Below are positions 11,642 through 21,824 of a DNA stretch of 64,000 nucleotides, one piece after another; the stretch's first letter is position 1, and each line of letters opens with the position of its first letter. The notes below the pieces were generated by a model. It did not search any database, was not told the DNA's origin, and saw only the letters and a list, made by a program, of their open reading frames with translations. This DNA comes from Diphasiastrum complanatum (taxonomy: Eukaryota; Streptophyta; Lycopodiopsida; Lycopodiales; Lycopodiaceae). Both the position numbers and the translations under genes were made by a program. Location of the stretch: the NCBI GenBank assembly GCA_029204225.1, contig CM055096.1, positions 72,237,349 to 72,301,348 of the forward strand, in the 5' to 3' direction.

Positions 11642-13620
11642 AAGAATCAAATTTCTTTCATACCTTTGTTGCCAAATTCCTAGATACAGCTAAGAATAGT
11701 TTCTGTGAACTCATTCTAAGATATGCTAGTCAGCCACATCTCAAAAATAACAATAACAGTGGATGATAGGACAAAATTCAAAATTGAACACAGGACCATA
11801 GGCGACACCAAAATTTGATAAACTTCACAAGAGGTTATGTCCATGAGTAGACAATGCTACAAACAATGGAAAGAAATAAGAGTTGAAAAGCGTAATTATT
11901 TTTCTAGAAGCTTTGCAAAGAAACCAATGAAAATAACACATGGTGCACAATCATTGCAGTTGTCCTGAACATAAATGGAACAAGACAACTCGTTACACAA
12001 CTGATGGTCTTATCATGAACATTGATGGAATGCCACAAATCATAGTAGGGGTGCAATCTCTCTAGTAATACGATCCCCAACAGAAAAATCTGCTAGAATT
12101 GCCTGCTATGCAGCTGCTCGTTCCAACAACATTGTCCGGAAGGATGCCAAGACCTTGACTCTTTTATATTGGTATTCAGTATGAGGATGTACATACTACT
12201 ACAAATTATGTATCAAAAAAACTTAGGTAAATAGACATAAAAAAATACTCTTTCCATGCTTCCATTGATGTAATTAGCTGTGTGGAAAGATGGCAACCAT
12301 CAATTATGATCTGCGAAGTAGTCCACCAAATCTCTTCAAGTGCCACAGCTATTCTTGTACTTCAGCAAGGTGCAAACCAAGACGATCAACATCAATGCAG
12401 TTTTTGGTACAACATGCACAATCATATATATACAGCTTAAGATCGTTATAAGCATTCAACTTGATCATATAGCCTAGCTTCACAAATGGAGCAGCTTTTG
12501 CGAGCATGTGCAAAATCGAAGACACTTCATGTTCATCCATCTACATCACCAGGCTCGCAAACTTTAAAATCATGTTGCTAATTTTTAGGCAATTGAATAC
12601 TTGTGGCATGCATCAATGTGCAATCAACATTTCTAACCGTTGAAAGAGTTCCAACGCCAGCCAAAAACCTCTTTCTCTGAAAATCCCAACTTACCAATGT
12701 TTTTAGCTTTTCCCAGCAAAAATACTCAATCATGTTTCCCAGTGGAGCTATCTCTTTTATCTAAATCAATGTGGTGACTTCGCTGAAGCTGCTCTACTTC
12801 AACCTTGCTTGGTGTCCAAAACCACTCTTTCAAATTGTGCAGAGACTTCTGAATCTGACATAGTAGCAAAGATGCAAACAATAGCATCCAAGTAGATAGA
12901 AATGAACTAGAATCACAGCAAAAAAGACCAACAAGGCAAAAGATACATTATTTTAACACTTGAGACGGTTCTTCAAAATCAAACAATGCAAGACAAACCT
13001 AAACACCATAGCAGCAACGTTTTACAACACATATCACTACTTAGCAATCACCAAATCATTGTGAACGTGGAATGACCCACGATCGGAGTTGGAGCATTTT
13101 ATTTTTCAACCTTGAAAACCCTGTAAGGAATTAGCATTTGAACTTTCACCCTTGAAAACCGTGTAAGGAATTAAGCTTGCTCAAAATAATTATACAGAAT
13201 GCCTGAGCTATTGAAAGCCATGCAGAAACATGTGTTTGGAACCCACAATTTGCTTGTGAAGAAAGACACAAGCATTCCAAATGTCAGTAACATGAGTTCC
13301 AGTGTCTATTTTTTTAAGCCTTGAGCTAGCATTCGTTATCTAGATATTGCCAATCCTAACTTAACCAAAGCTCCAGAATCATCTCTCCCAAAGTGTTATG
13401 ATCGTACTATTTTCGCCACTTACAGCTAGTGACAGAATCTGCTTCTTGATGCGTCATCTTTCCATTTACGGTGCATTTCCCGTGAAATTTGTACTTTCTG
13501 CATCGAGGCGTGTACTTGGGAGAGTCTTTTGATTAGAGCTTTTACAAGAAAGAATATGCACGAGCATACGTATGTCAAAAGTTTGATACCTACGTTGAGT
13601 CTGAACAGCATTCCAGAACA
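11639..13620. other. Unrecognised sequence, no supported gene
   Basis: Only short frames. One minus-strand frame at 12,349-12,540 (AKAAPFVKLGYMIKLNAY and LGLHLAEVQE) reads like a protein and has similar residues in neighbouring frames, which could mean an old degraded gene, but I cannot name it. No repeats or RNA genes seen. Confidence 0.4.
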
Positions 13621-13626
13621 AGCGTT

Positions 13627-13629
<3 letters not shown>

Positions 13630-13681
<52 letters not shown>
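13630..13681. repeat. (GA)n tract, 3' tail of the ORF1-only element
   Basis: On the minus strand the transcript-like sequence GGCATGGAAAAGACATTAAT, AAAGCTTCA runs straight into (TC)n. The tract sits where a LINE would have its poly(A) or simple-repeat tail. Confidence 0.7.
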
Positions 13682-13685
<4 letters not shown>

Positions 13686-13887
13686 AGCTTTATTAATGTC
13701 TTTTCCATGCCAAAAGGCGTATAAGGCGAACAAGTACATCAGATAAAAGTGGAACCAAGACAGAGCAATGCCGTCAACAACATAACTAAATCAAAATTAA
13801 CTAAGAAGAGGATAATGTCCAGGATTATTTGGTACGTAGACCATTTACAGACTCAACTGGCATCTCTTCAGTGCTCTAACTCTCTCA

Positions 13888-14854
13888 CTAACTCTGAACA
13901 GTCTCAAATATCTCATTAATAGCAGCAGGTTTAATATCTACGAAACGAATGATACCATCCCTGTAGATCAACCGCTTTCCATTCGTTAGAGCCTCCTGTT
14001 TTGCTTTCTTCGGTTCTTGAACCTGAATGAAAGTAAGGTCTTCATCCAGGTATATCGTGGTGCCTCGCAGTGTAGATCTCTTCCCTAGCGCTGCATGACA
14101 ACCAGGGGCAGATGCAAAGCGTATAACAAGAGTACCTGGATCTCTCTTAGGCCGCCATGCAGTATCCATATCTTTGTGGTGGTGTTGAAGACTCTCTTCA
14201 AGAAACTTTTTAGCTTCACCAACAGCATCATGGGAGTTCGTAATACCTCTGACTCGGACATTAAGAGCCTTTTGCTCTCGCAAACTGCTTTCGGTGAACG
14301 TAGCTGAGATAAAAGAAGGTGGAGGTGGTAGAACAGTAGTATTAGGACCTTTAAGCACATCTACCCAGGATCGGACAGCGGTATGATGCTGTTCCACTTG
14401 ACTTTCAAGCTGTTGGATCTTAGCTGAAGTAGTTGAATGAGAGGAAGCTTCGATTTTGACAGCTGCAACTTCTTTCTTGAGATCATCGATAGACGAATCT
14501 AGTTTCTGAACGTGAGATTGAACTGCTTGGATCATAGCTTCAAGAGAAAGAAGCTTTTTTCGATGGTCGTTGAGATATTCATAGGAACGTAACTGATCTG
14601 CACGAATGACGGAGATCATACAGGCTGGAGGCAGAAGTGATTCCTCTGCTGGGGGTATTCGGGGTCAAAGAATCGGCTATGATGGATTCACTACTAGCAA
14701 GAATAGGATCTGACGGAGATATAGGGATTGCAACTGGAATAAAAAGTGAAGGTGAAGGTGAAGGTGGGTCTGAAATGGATGAAGAAGACGATGAGGCAGA
14801 TGACGATGAAGCAGTGTTGGAGGGAAGGGCAAAAGCCCCTTTATGGCGAGGCAT
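13888..14854 (-). pseudogene. LINE ORF1-like RNA-binding protein, one frameshift
   Basis: LINE ORF1 proteins bind the element's RNA and chaperone it in the cytoplasm and nucleus. The N-terminal part from ATG 14,854 (MPRHKGAFALP) is Ser/Pro-rich. The main part (from about 14,620 to the stop at 13,888, 243 codons) has a heptad-like coiled coil (residues about 20-75, KLDSSIDDLKKEVAAVK), a middle domain (ALNVRVRGITNS, then GTLVIRFAS), and a C-terminal stretch YLDEDLTFIQVQEPKKAKQ followed by GIIRFVD. This coiled coil-RRM-CTD order is that of L1-type ORF1. The two parts are in different frames, joining near 14,620, which implies a one-base indel. A family database search would confirm the assignment. 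Confidence 0.6.
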
Positions 14855-14861
14855 CTCAGCA

Positions 14862-15310
14862 ATGCACTGAGGGAAACAGTGTGATTCAGCGCTCAGAGAG
14901 TATGGAGCAGCCTCAGGACAGCAAAGTCGTGTAGGAGGGCGATGGAGCAGGTAGCTAGACGGGGAGCAGCCTCAGCGATGGAGCAGATAGCCAGGATCAA
15001 CAATGCACTGAGGGAAACAATGTGATTCAGCGCTCAGAGAGTATGGAGCAGCCTCAGGACAGCGAGGGTCAGTCGTGTAGGAGGGCGATGGAGCAGCCTC
15101 AACGATGGAGCAGATAGCCAGGAGGGCAGCCTCAACGATGGAGCATCCTCAGCGATGGAGCAGATAGCCAGGAGGGCAGCCTCAACGACGGAGCAGGTAG
15201 CCAGGAGCCCGGGCGATGGAGCATCCTCAGCGAGGGAGCAGCCTCAGCACCACCATAGCCTCTCGACCATCGCGAGAGAGACCATCGCCTCAGACCACTA
15301 GAGGGGGGGG
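14862..15310. repeat. Tandem/duplicated 5' region of the ORF1-only element
   Basis: A segment with GCAATGCACTGAGGGAAACA, GTGTGATTCAGCGCTCAGAG and GGAGCAGCCTCAGGACAGC occurs at about 14,862-14,925 and again at about 14,999-15,065. Between and after them are shorter repeats of CGATGGAGCAGATAGCCAGG and GGAGCATCCTCAGCGA to 15,250. It lies immediately upstream of the ORF1 start, like the promoter monomers of some mammalian L1 families. A G9-10 run at 15,303-15,311 may mark the 5' end. Confidence 0.65.
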
Positions 15311-15439
15311 GGGTGCAAAAGGAGGCCAAAAAAAGTGGGAGCAAAAAAATTGGTGTTGTGAGAAGGAAAGAGAGTATGCTATTGCATGAAGAAACAAGAA
15401 GACGTGAAAGCTGGAGAGAACTATTAGAGCAAGCTTTTA

Positions 15440-15680
15440 CTTCCAGAAGGTGCTTTCAAAGAAAGGGTGACATAAGTTAAAACTCTATATGGCAAAGGAA
15501 GTTGTGCAAGTACCAGACCTGCAACCAAGGAGGTGCAGCACCAGTTGACTAGGTTACAGATATCGGATAGGCGCAACACCCAGAGCAGCACAACCATGGC
15601 CACACCAGAAAGGCAAGGAAACTACAATTATTGTGCTAAGTTTGGACATTTTCAAACAAGCTGATCTTGAGATTAATCTA
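15440..15680 (+). pseudogene. Copia gag scrap with partial zinc knuckle
   Basis: Around 15,616-15,660 the plus strand reads GNYNYCAKFGHFQTS, a Ty1/copia CCHC knuckle that has lost its first and last cysteines; compare NYCGKYGHFAFEC in the intact element at 29.28 kb. Upstream, 15,510-15,530 reads VPDLQPR, which recurs as VPDLPPR near 17,733. Too short for more. Confidence 0.5.
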
Positions 15681-15769
15681 CAATGTAAAATTTGTTGTCC
15701 AATTGTCTGTATATGCAAGATCTCATGTGGATAGTTTCTTAAACACTCCACAAAAGTGTTTCAAAAACC

Positions 15770-16190
15770 TTAGAATGCACAGGTCATAACTGTATGCTAA
15801 TATTTCAAGTTTCAAAACTTTTGTGTGAAGATTTAAGCATTTTGGAAAAATTGTATCTAAAATTTTCATATTAGTGGATCCTTACGGTTTGAATCAAAGA
15901 GTGTTCCAATAATGGCCAAGTTTATGCCAAGCACAGTAGTCTATATAATGCCTAATGTAATTTGGACCCAAGGAGTCCTGTATTCGATTAAGCTATTTTC
16001 TATTTAAGTTAGGGCTAGTTAAGTTAAAGGTAGTTTACAAGGGGACAAACCCCTCTATGTATTGAGATTGTCTCTTTCATTTGTGAATAGCAATTGTAGA
16101 GTTCCTCTCTCTAGTGTGTAAATCTCTCCCTGTCTCTTTTGTTGGATGGTTAAGAAAATTATGTGTGACTAATAAAATTGGGACCTTCAC
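15770..16190 (+). repeat. Probable LTR of an old copia element
   Basis: Judged only from the primer-binding site that follows it and from its composition (CTCTCTCTAGTGTGTAAATC and AATAAAATTG near the end). The left boundary is a guess; no matching second LTR was found in the window. Confidence 0.45.
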
Positions 16191-16191
16191 T

Positions 16192-16204
16192 TGGTATCAG
16201 AGCC
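16192..16204 (+). other. Primer-binding site TGGTATCAGAGCC
   Basis: Complementary to the 3' end of initiator tRNA-Met, the usual primer of plant Ty1/copia elements. The same TGGTATCAGAG word follows the 5' LTR of the intact copia at 28,088. Confidence 0.85.
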
Positions 16205-17895
16205 ATGTTAATTGCAGCAACAATTGAAATCTGAAATTTGATATGACGGGTAAAAATTGACTTGAAGGGCTGTAAACTGAACCTAGTGAATTTTGCCTTG
16301 AAATTAAGCCTTCAGTACTGCCTTAGACCTTGCAGACCATAGTTATAAGAGCTGTCCCACCATGTAAAAGTTACAAGAACCAGAAAACAGAATATTAGTT
16401 CCATATAAGTTCATATTCCTGAAAAAGAAGTGGAGTTTATTGCAAAAATTTCAAACTATGAAAATTTAAAATGAAAAACATGATAGTGATGATGAAATCA
16501 TGGGACTTGAGACCCAATGATGATGAAGATGGGGACAATCCAATGAGAAGTAGAATTAATTTGATAAGAGGACTCAAAAGGTGTTGTGCCTTTTCAAAAC
16601 ATCGGTACATGACAACTCGATATGGCACAATAGTGCCACAGCCTCACCCGCATGGAGAACATTACAAAGCATGTTTTAAGCTACATTGTCGACCCGGATA
16701 TTGTTTTTGAAGAACAGGTTTCACACAATGAATATGAGTGAAGGTGAGACCATGATGGAATACTTGACCAGGATCAAGAAAGGTACATGATCAACTAATT
16801 GCAATCCACAAATTCATTAAACATGTGGATACCGTGAGTATTACACTTGATCAATTGCTGACATCTTATGAGCACTTGGTGATGACACTAATGGTGAAAC
16901 AAAAGACACTCCTTTTTGACGAAATTTCCAGAATTTTATTGCAAGAGGAGTTAAGAAAAGGTGCTCAAAGTTCTAGTAGTGAAGTGGCGTGGCTTAGGCT
17001 TTTATGATCAAGTTCTAGTGCTGAAGTGGCGTGGATTATGCTTTTATGATGAAGATTTTCTTAACAAGAGCAAGAAACAAGTTAGCCGATTATCAACAAG
17101 GAAGAGATATGTTTAATGGACAGCAAAGAAAACAAAACCATTGTAAAAAACAAGGTCATTATGCATCGGAGTGCAAATCTAAGAATGACTACAAAGCTAA
17201 TAATGAAAGACGATGTTTTCATTGCAATGAACCGGGTCATACTGAAAAAGAATCTGACACTGAACAAGATGCTTAAACTGTGAGAGGTAGGTAGGGGGAG
17301 AGGAAACTATAATAAGTTTCCAAATCAATCCCATAATGACGAAGAAGACGATACAACGAACTTATCGAGGAAGAGCAAAAAGAACTGAACACTTACTCAT
17401 GGCATTCCACTCTAATGAAGAGAGCATCCAAAATGACGACAAGGACTATGAGGCAAACAAAGAGGTGAACGAAAATGAGACATTTGCATTTTTGTATGAA
17501 GGTGATTCTTGTTCACTTAAAGACATTAGAGATGGAATCAAGCATGATCACTATTCTCTTAAATTCTTGAATGATTTACTTGGAAGACGTGATTCAATCC
17601 ATGAATGAAAAATCAAAGAAATTTGAGCTCTTTGATAAATTTAAAAGTGAAGCATATGATAGCCAAGAACATAACATGGATATATCTAGAACTGCTAAAA
17701 GTAAATCCCGATGACACCGATGTGACCAAGGTTCCAGACCTGCCACCAAGGTCACAAGAGGAGGAGGATATCTACTCGATGAGGCCTTATTGTATTCAAG
17801 TTAATGCCAATTTCCAGCTTAGAATCTGGTATTTATTACTAAATTCACCAAGTGAAGAATCACAAAGTTCAAAAGTTCAAAGTCCACACTTGTAA
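16205..17895 (+). pseudogene. Copia gag region, decayed
   Basis: The region downstream of the primer-binding site holds short frames rather than one gene. About 17,130-17,260 encodes two knuckle-like motifs, HCKKQGHYASEC (first Cys lost) and RCFHCNEPGHTEKE (last Cys lost), in the RNA-binding place of Gag. A 90-codon acidic frame at 17,336-17,608 (HLLMAFHSNEES) resembles the linker before protease. No protease, integrase or polymerase motif follows. A probable dead element truncated after gag. Confidence 0.6.
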
Positions 17896-18334
17896 CTTGC
17901 AAGTTCTAACCTTTGTTAGTACATACTAGATATTGTAAGCTGTAACACTTTTTGATTTGCTATTGACGCTTATGGAATTTGAGAATGGAATTATGGATTC
18001 TGGAAGTTGGAAGTTGAAACCATTGGATTATCATTTATAAATTATGACATATGTAGACAGTAGTACCATGTGGCATATAATGATGTACATTGTAATTTGT
18101 ATGTGCTATCTAGCACTTGTTTATGCCATAATAGATAATAGAAGGCTAGAAATAAAAATCCAAAAAAAAAAAACAAAACCTAAAACCATTTCGCCGATTC
18201 TTTTCCAGGGTTGCCGATTCTTTCCTGTTTCAAACCCTTTTCAAAAAGGCGTTTTGAAAAGGTCCATGAAACATTGAATCTAGGAATCTCAGTCTAAAGT
18301 TTGTTCCTTTTCTCATGTGTCGTCATCTGCCAAA
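17896..18334. other. No feature recognised
   Basis: AT-rich spacer with short poly-A. Could contain a decayed LTR, but no pair was found. Confidence 0.4.
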
Positions 18335-20600
18335 TTACCTTTTCCAACAAACCAAGTACTCAGTCACCTCACGATTTCTAAGTTCACGTTGACGTACATC
18401 AACAATGGCCTGAGGTTCAGAAGGTACAAAGGTTGACAAATCCTCCAACTGAACTAGCTCATCTGCCTGAATCAAACCATCCTTCGAACCAAGTCGTTCT
18501 TTTAAACGACTTGTGTGGAAGACTGGATGGACTTTCGAAAGATCTAGTTGATAGGCATTCAGATTGAGTTTCTTTACAATACAGAAGGGCCCACTGAAAC
18601 GAGTGAAAAACTTAGAACATTTCCCTTCCACAAAGACTCGAGGTTGCCGCTTTTGATTGGCATAAAACTGGGCTCTATCTTAAGCCGTTTTTACATTATC
18701 TCGTGCGACTAGCATCATTTGCTGCATGTCTTGTAAAAAATCCACTGCTCTCAACCTTGAGACCTTCGAGGCCGACGGAAATGGGGGCACGAGGCTATAA
18801 ACCATACATCAACCAGAAGGGACTATAACCCGTCGCGGAGTGCTTTGCTATTATGCGCAAACTCAACCATTGGGAGGTACCTTTCCCAATCCAATTGTCA
18901 TCTGGAAACATATGCACGAAGCATATCTTCCATAGACTGGTTCGTCCGTTCAGTTTGACCATCTGACTCTGGATGATTTGAAGACCCTAGACTTAGAGTG
19001 ATCTTCAATTTCGCAAAGACCGCTTGCCAAAATTTTCTAGTGAACTTTGAATCCCGATCACTAACAATGTCATTCAGCAATCCATACAAGAAGAACAACT
19101 AGTCCACGAAAAGCTGAGCAAGTTCAGAAACTTTGACAGACGCTCCTATTGGAATGAACTGCGCCATTTTGGTCAATTTGTCAACCATGACTCAAATAGC
19201 TTCATTTTGCTTCCCCGTACGAGGTAGCCCAACCACAAAATCCATGGAAATGCTTTTCCACTTTCTTTCGGGAATTTCCAAAGCAAGTAACAAACCAGCT
19301 GCCTTAAGTCTTTCAGCTTTATTAACTTGGCATCGCCCGCAATTGCAAACATAAGCCTCAACTTGATCTTTTAACTTTGGCCAATAGAAATTTCTTTTCA
19401 CTAGATCAAGTGTCCTCTGTGAGCCAAGATGCCCAGCACATGGGCAATCATGACATTCATGCAGGATTTGGGGCTAATTTCCTCATTTTTTGGCACACAC
19501 ACTTTTCCATTCTGGAAAAGTAAACCATTCCTTATGGAATAATCCCTTAGAATTCTATCCCAAGGAGACATTTTGAAATCCTGCTTTCCAAGTCCAAAAC
19601 TAGATCTAAAATTTCCTACCAGGTCGTCTAGCCAAATAGGACCGAAGTACCTGTCGGTCTTACACAAATCTCTAAGGGATAGATACAAATCAGATTGGAT
19701 CTAAGAAAAGGTTAACTAATTAACCTCTCCAATCTAGCTTAAGGCATCTGCGACACAGTTTAATGTAACCCTCCGCTACTTAACATCATACTAAAATTCT
19801 TGGAGCATCTCTGACCACCTGCCTTTACACCCTCAAAGGTCAACCGCATCATAAATATACCTTTGTGCTTAGTGGTCAGTCACAATCATAAATCTGAATC
19901 TTCTTGCTTTCAAAAGGCCGGTCTACCATCCTGAAATACGACTGCCCCTACAACAAAGTCGCTAACATCCGTCTCGAGAACATACGGCTTGTTAGGATCG
20001 ACAATGTGTAGAATCGGGGATGTAGACACACGGTGTTTCAAAGCTTTGATCTAACTATTCAGTCCAAGTAACCAGAGGACTGAAATTACTGTGTCGGCTA
20101 GTTCTTTTGGCCCCATTGAGGACATTCGTCAAGGGCAATGCAATTACCACATACTTGATGAATCGATGAAAAAATCCAATCAACCCAAGAAAAGATTTGA
20201 CTTCTCTGATGGTCGGGAGAATAGGCCATTCACGAACCTTACGGACCTTATTAGGGTCAATTTCCTACCCTCGATGTGAACGAAATAAACTAGTCTTGTC
20301 TAAAAGAACTCATGTTTGGATTCCTTGGCATAGAGCTTCTCCTATCTTAGTAACTTCAAGACAGTCCTGAGATGCTCCTCTAAAGTCTTACTATAGATGA
20401 GAATATCGCAGTGTGGAACGTGGGCTGTGCATACCTTGATGTGTGCCCGTGTATACAAAAGTATACCTTGATTAAGCAAATTATCCCCACAATGGTCGTG
20501 ACCATGGTTCCATAAATAACCTCCAGTTCACTAATGCTTGAAGATCTTCTCGAGCGTCCAAAAAATGACAAGCGGTGGCAAACATTCACAATGAAAGATG
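18335..20600 (-). pseudogene. Ty3/gypsy pol with chromodomain, decayed
   Basis: Minus-strand order follows Ty3/gypsy pol. 20,600-20,345: end of reverse transcriptase (CDILIYSKTLEEHL). About 20,050-19,700: RNase H start with SPILHIVDPNKPYVLETD. 19,401-19,192: integrase zinc-binding end (KRNFYWPKLK; CNCGRCQVNKA) and the first catalytic Asp in MDFVVGLPRTGK. 19,098-18,898: core with IVSDRDSKFTRKFW and HPESDGQTERTNQS, so the second Asp and the Glu are present. 18,631-18,335: C-terminal GPFCIVKKLNLNAYQLDL and a chromodomain-like PQAIVDVRQREL, EYLVCWKR. Many stops and frame changes; no LTRs were found. Chromodomain gypsy elements of this order integrate into heterochromatin. Confidence 0.85.
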
Positions 20601-21165
20601 TAATTGAGTTGGATTCTCTCCTTCCTCTATACTTTCCCTTTTCTTTTCAAGATTATGCACAAAACCCCTAGAATTGTGAATGTGCCCAAAACGCTCCCTA
20701 TTCCTAGCCTCCGAGTGCAATCATTTAATGTACAATGTTTTTGTTAGCAGATTGTTGAGCCTGATTCTTACCTCCAATATCTAGATTGAAATTTGCTTCA
20801 ATAACAAAGATTGACTATGATTGTTTGAGTTTACTAAAACAAATGGAAGAAGAAAAGGCTCTCATAAATCTCTCATTTATAAATTAAGTGATGATTTTGC
20901 ACTTTTCATCATAGCCTCACTAACGCCATAGCTTGAAAGTTGTTTACTCCATAAGATCTATGAATTTATAACAATATATAGCTCCTTGGAAAAAGAGCAT
21001 ATGGAAAAAACATTTGGATTTTTTGTGTACTAGTTAGTTGGGATAATGATGAAAGATGAAATTATAAAGTTGAAAAAAGAATTATCAGCGATTCTGGATC
21101 CAGAAACGCGTTTCGTTTCTGGAAACGTTTTTTTCAAGAAACATGTTTCTGGGCAACTATGATAC

Positions 21166-21169
<4 letters not shown>
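20601..21169. other. No gene recognised
   Basis: AT-rich. Near 21,095-21,150 there is an imperfect fold-back of GAAACG/CGTTTC words directly left of the (AT)n that starts the hAT-3 leader; it may mark the edge of that insertion. Confidence 0.4.
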
Positions 21170-21226
<57 letters not shown>

Positions 21227-21824
21227 CATGAGGGTCCGGGCCAAAATGGCCGCGTCTGCGTCCGACGCCCGGACCCGGACGCGTCCGACCCCCGGATGCG
21301 GGGTCGGACGCGTCCATTTTTTTTTAATTTTTTTTTTCAAAGGCCAGACGCGTCCAGCGTCCGGACGCCTTTTTTTTTTTTTTTTTAAAAAAAAGCAAAA
21401 GCCCGCGGGCCCTGCGGACAATCCACAAAACCCGAGAGCAGGCAGAGTGCGGAAAAGAGGGAGAGTGTGGGAGAGCATAGAGTGATAGAGAGAGAGAGAG
21501 GGAGGGAGAGAGAAAGAGAGATGGTGTTTGTGTGTGTGTGTGTGTGTGTGAGAAAATTGTGTGTGAAAATTGTGTGTGTGTGTGTGTGTGAAAATTGTGT
21601 TGATTTGTGTGCATTCAGTTGTGTGTCGTGATCTGTGTGTGAGAGAGAGAGAGGAAGAGACAGAGAGTGTGGAACGTAGAGAGAGGATTTGTGTGTGTGC
21701 ATAGTGTGTGTGTGTGAGTTTAGGATTTAGGTTTGGGGTTTAGGGTTTAGGGCGGGCGAGAGCTTGGATTTCCGTGCTTCTGTGTGTGTGCGTGTGAGAG
21801 AGAGAGAGAGAGAGGGAGAGAGAG
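21170..21824. repeat. Leader of hAT-3: (AT)n, CG-rich module, AG/TG microsatellites
   Basis: (AT)n to about 21,222, a CG-rich module starting TCAGACATGAGGGTCCGGG, T-run/A-run centre near 21,371-21,394, then short AG and TG runs, a TTTAGGG pair at 21,735-21,752, and a final AG run ending at the transposase ATG. Same order as 1,650-2,460 and 25,960-26,556. The transposase promoter or 5' UTR must lie here; no clear TATA box separate from the (AT)n is visible. Confidence 0.75.

Larger units (their letters stand above)
13621..15310 (-). mobile_element. ORF1-only LINE-like retroelement
   Basis: Minus-strand order: repeated 5' region (15,310-14,862), an ORF1-like gene (14,854-13,888), about 200 bp of 3' untranslated sequence with AATAAA (about 13,690), and a (TC)n tail. 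No endonuclease or reverse transcriptase frame follows, so the unit resembles half-LINEs that carry ORF1 alone and would need another element's enzyme to move. Boundaries are approximate; no target duplication was found by eye. Confidence 0.5.

Noticed and set aside
11639-13620. Calling an F-box/LRR-like host gene from the 12.35-12.54 kb frame
   Set aside because: The text is protein-like but too short, with stops around it; no motif supports the family.
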